Source: an uncultured Myxococcales bacterium (lineage in GTDB: Bacteria; Myxococcota_A; Bradymonadia; Bradymonadales; Bradymonadaceae). Taken from it: a stretch of 6,131 bases of DNA. A program made the translations under genes and the position numbers. Positions 5,678 to 6,131 of this stretch are shown here, in pieces (the stretch's first letter is position 1; each line of letters opens with the position of its first letter). A model generated the notes under the pieces. It made no database searches. It was not told where the DNA came from and was given only the letters and a program-made list of their open reading frames with translations. Where the stretch lies: NCBI GenBank assembly GCA_913058025.1, contig CAJXPN010000298.1, positions 1 through 6,131 of the forward strand, read 5' to 3'.

Positions 5678-6101
5678 TGGTCGCCTCCGGTGTGTGCCTG
5701 GCGGACGCGAGACGAGAACGCCTCGAGCGACCACGTGGAGGTGTGCGCGTCCGATGGGTCGGCCTCGACGAGCGTCGCGGCGCCTTCTTCTCGCTGTGAG
5801 GTGGGCTCGACGAGGCGGACGCCGTGGACGTTGGGCACGACGAACAGGGTCCGGTCGTCGGGGCCCATCTGGACCGAGAACTTGCCCTGTCGCATGCCCG
5901 TCACGACCAGCGGCGCGCCCTTGGCGGCGGGTCGCTCGAGGAAGACGAGGACGTGCTCACCGGGTGAGAAGCTGGTGGAGCCCGCGACGTGCGTGGCCAC
6001 GTCTCCGAGGCGGCCGCCGACGCGCGCGAGCGTGACCTCGTCCTCGCCCTCGCCCTTGTAGCGTTCGGCCACGCGGATCGTGACGTAGGTCATGACCCGG
6101 C
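5674..6101 (-). CDS. Beta-rich protein encoded upstream of the matrixin (5' truncated)
   Basis: The C-terminal 141 residues of a protein cut by the library adapter. The frame is open into the adapter, and the ATG at 6093 falls within what looks like a beta strand (RVMTYVTIRVAERYKG), so it is unlikely to be the start. Visible features are an alternating hydrophobic/polar pattern, a GG turn (VGGRLGD), FSPGEHVLVFLER, VVTGMRQGKFSV and a hydrophilic C-terminal tail. From general knowledge, proteins with this pattern occur next to matrixins in Myxococcota and usually carry an N-terminal signal peptide, which would be in the missing part. No catalytic motif is seen. The gene overlaps the matrixin by 4 nt (GTGA), so the two are almost certainly co-translated from one transcript. 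It may be a chaperone, inhibitor or surface partner of the protease, but that is inference. The family has no name I can give with confidence. Confidence 0.8.
5684..5688 (-). promoter_or_regulatory. Ribosome binding site of the matrixin gene
   Basis: On the minus strand GGAGG lies 6 nt before the GTG at 5677, inside the 3' end of the upstream gene. It decides the start in favour of this GTG over the one at 5734. Confidence 0.75.
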
Positions 6102-6131
6102 CTGTCTCTTATACACATCTGACGCTGCCGA
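6102..6131 (-). other. Illumina Nextera read-1-side adapter (library artefact)
   Basis: 6102-6120 is the reverse complement of the 19-bp Tn5 mosaic end, and 6121-6131 (GACGCTGCCGA) is the reverse complement of the Nextera read-1 adapter, missing its last three bases. Genomic DNA ends at 6101. Confidence 0.98.

Noticed and set aside
5678..5734. Upstream GTG start for the matrixin
   Set aside because: It adds an Arg/Pro-rich stretch before a complete signal peptide and has no better ribosome site. The GTG at 5677 has GGAGG and the GTGA overlap.

Overview
The window is a 6.05 kb insert of bacterial DNA (51-6101) enclosed by Illumina Nextera adapter sequence at both ends (1-50 and 6102-6131). 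The adapters are library artefacts, so the genes touching each edge are cut by the library and not by biology. The insert is GC-rich (about two thirds G+C by eye) with strong G/C at third codon positions and dense packing. A matrixin-type metalloprotease with a MYXO-CTERM-like tail, several Cys-rich predicted lipoproteins and a Hanks-type kinase all suggest a member of the Myxococcota (former Deltaproteobacteria), probably environmental. The sequence alone does not give a genus.

Layout. Plus strand, left: a 5'-truncated Ser/Thr protein kinase with an N-terminal array of 13-residue helical repeats (53-1636), followed after 43 nt by moaC, a molybdenum cofactor biosynthesis gene (1680-2216). Minus strand: a small Cys-rich predicted lipoprotein (2221-2622), convergent with moaC with only 4 nt between them. 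A 127-nt divergent intergenic region follows, then rsmA/ksgA, the 16S rRNA dimethyladenosine transferase (2750-3592, plus).

The right 2.5 kb is a tight minus-strand operon, read right to left. It holds a 5'-truncated beta-rich protein (5674-6101), a secreted MYXO-CTERM matrixin (4790-5677), a short HEVAH protein resembling DUF4157 (4344-4790) and a Cys-repeat lipoprotein (3605-4324). The first two genes overlap by 4 nt and the second and third by 1 nt. A stem-loop separates the third from the fourth. The operon ends 12 nt from the rsmA stop, convergently.

moaC and rsmA are ordinary housekeeping genes. The less ordinary material is the four-gene minus-strand cassette, which pairs two unrelated HExxH proteins with two probable envelope proteins of unknown role, and the perfectly periodic 13-residue repeat array joined to a C-terminal kinase. 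No RNA genes, CRISPR arrays, insertion sequences or convincing rho-independent terminators were seen, and there is no gene-free stretch longer than about 130 nt.
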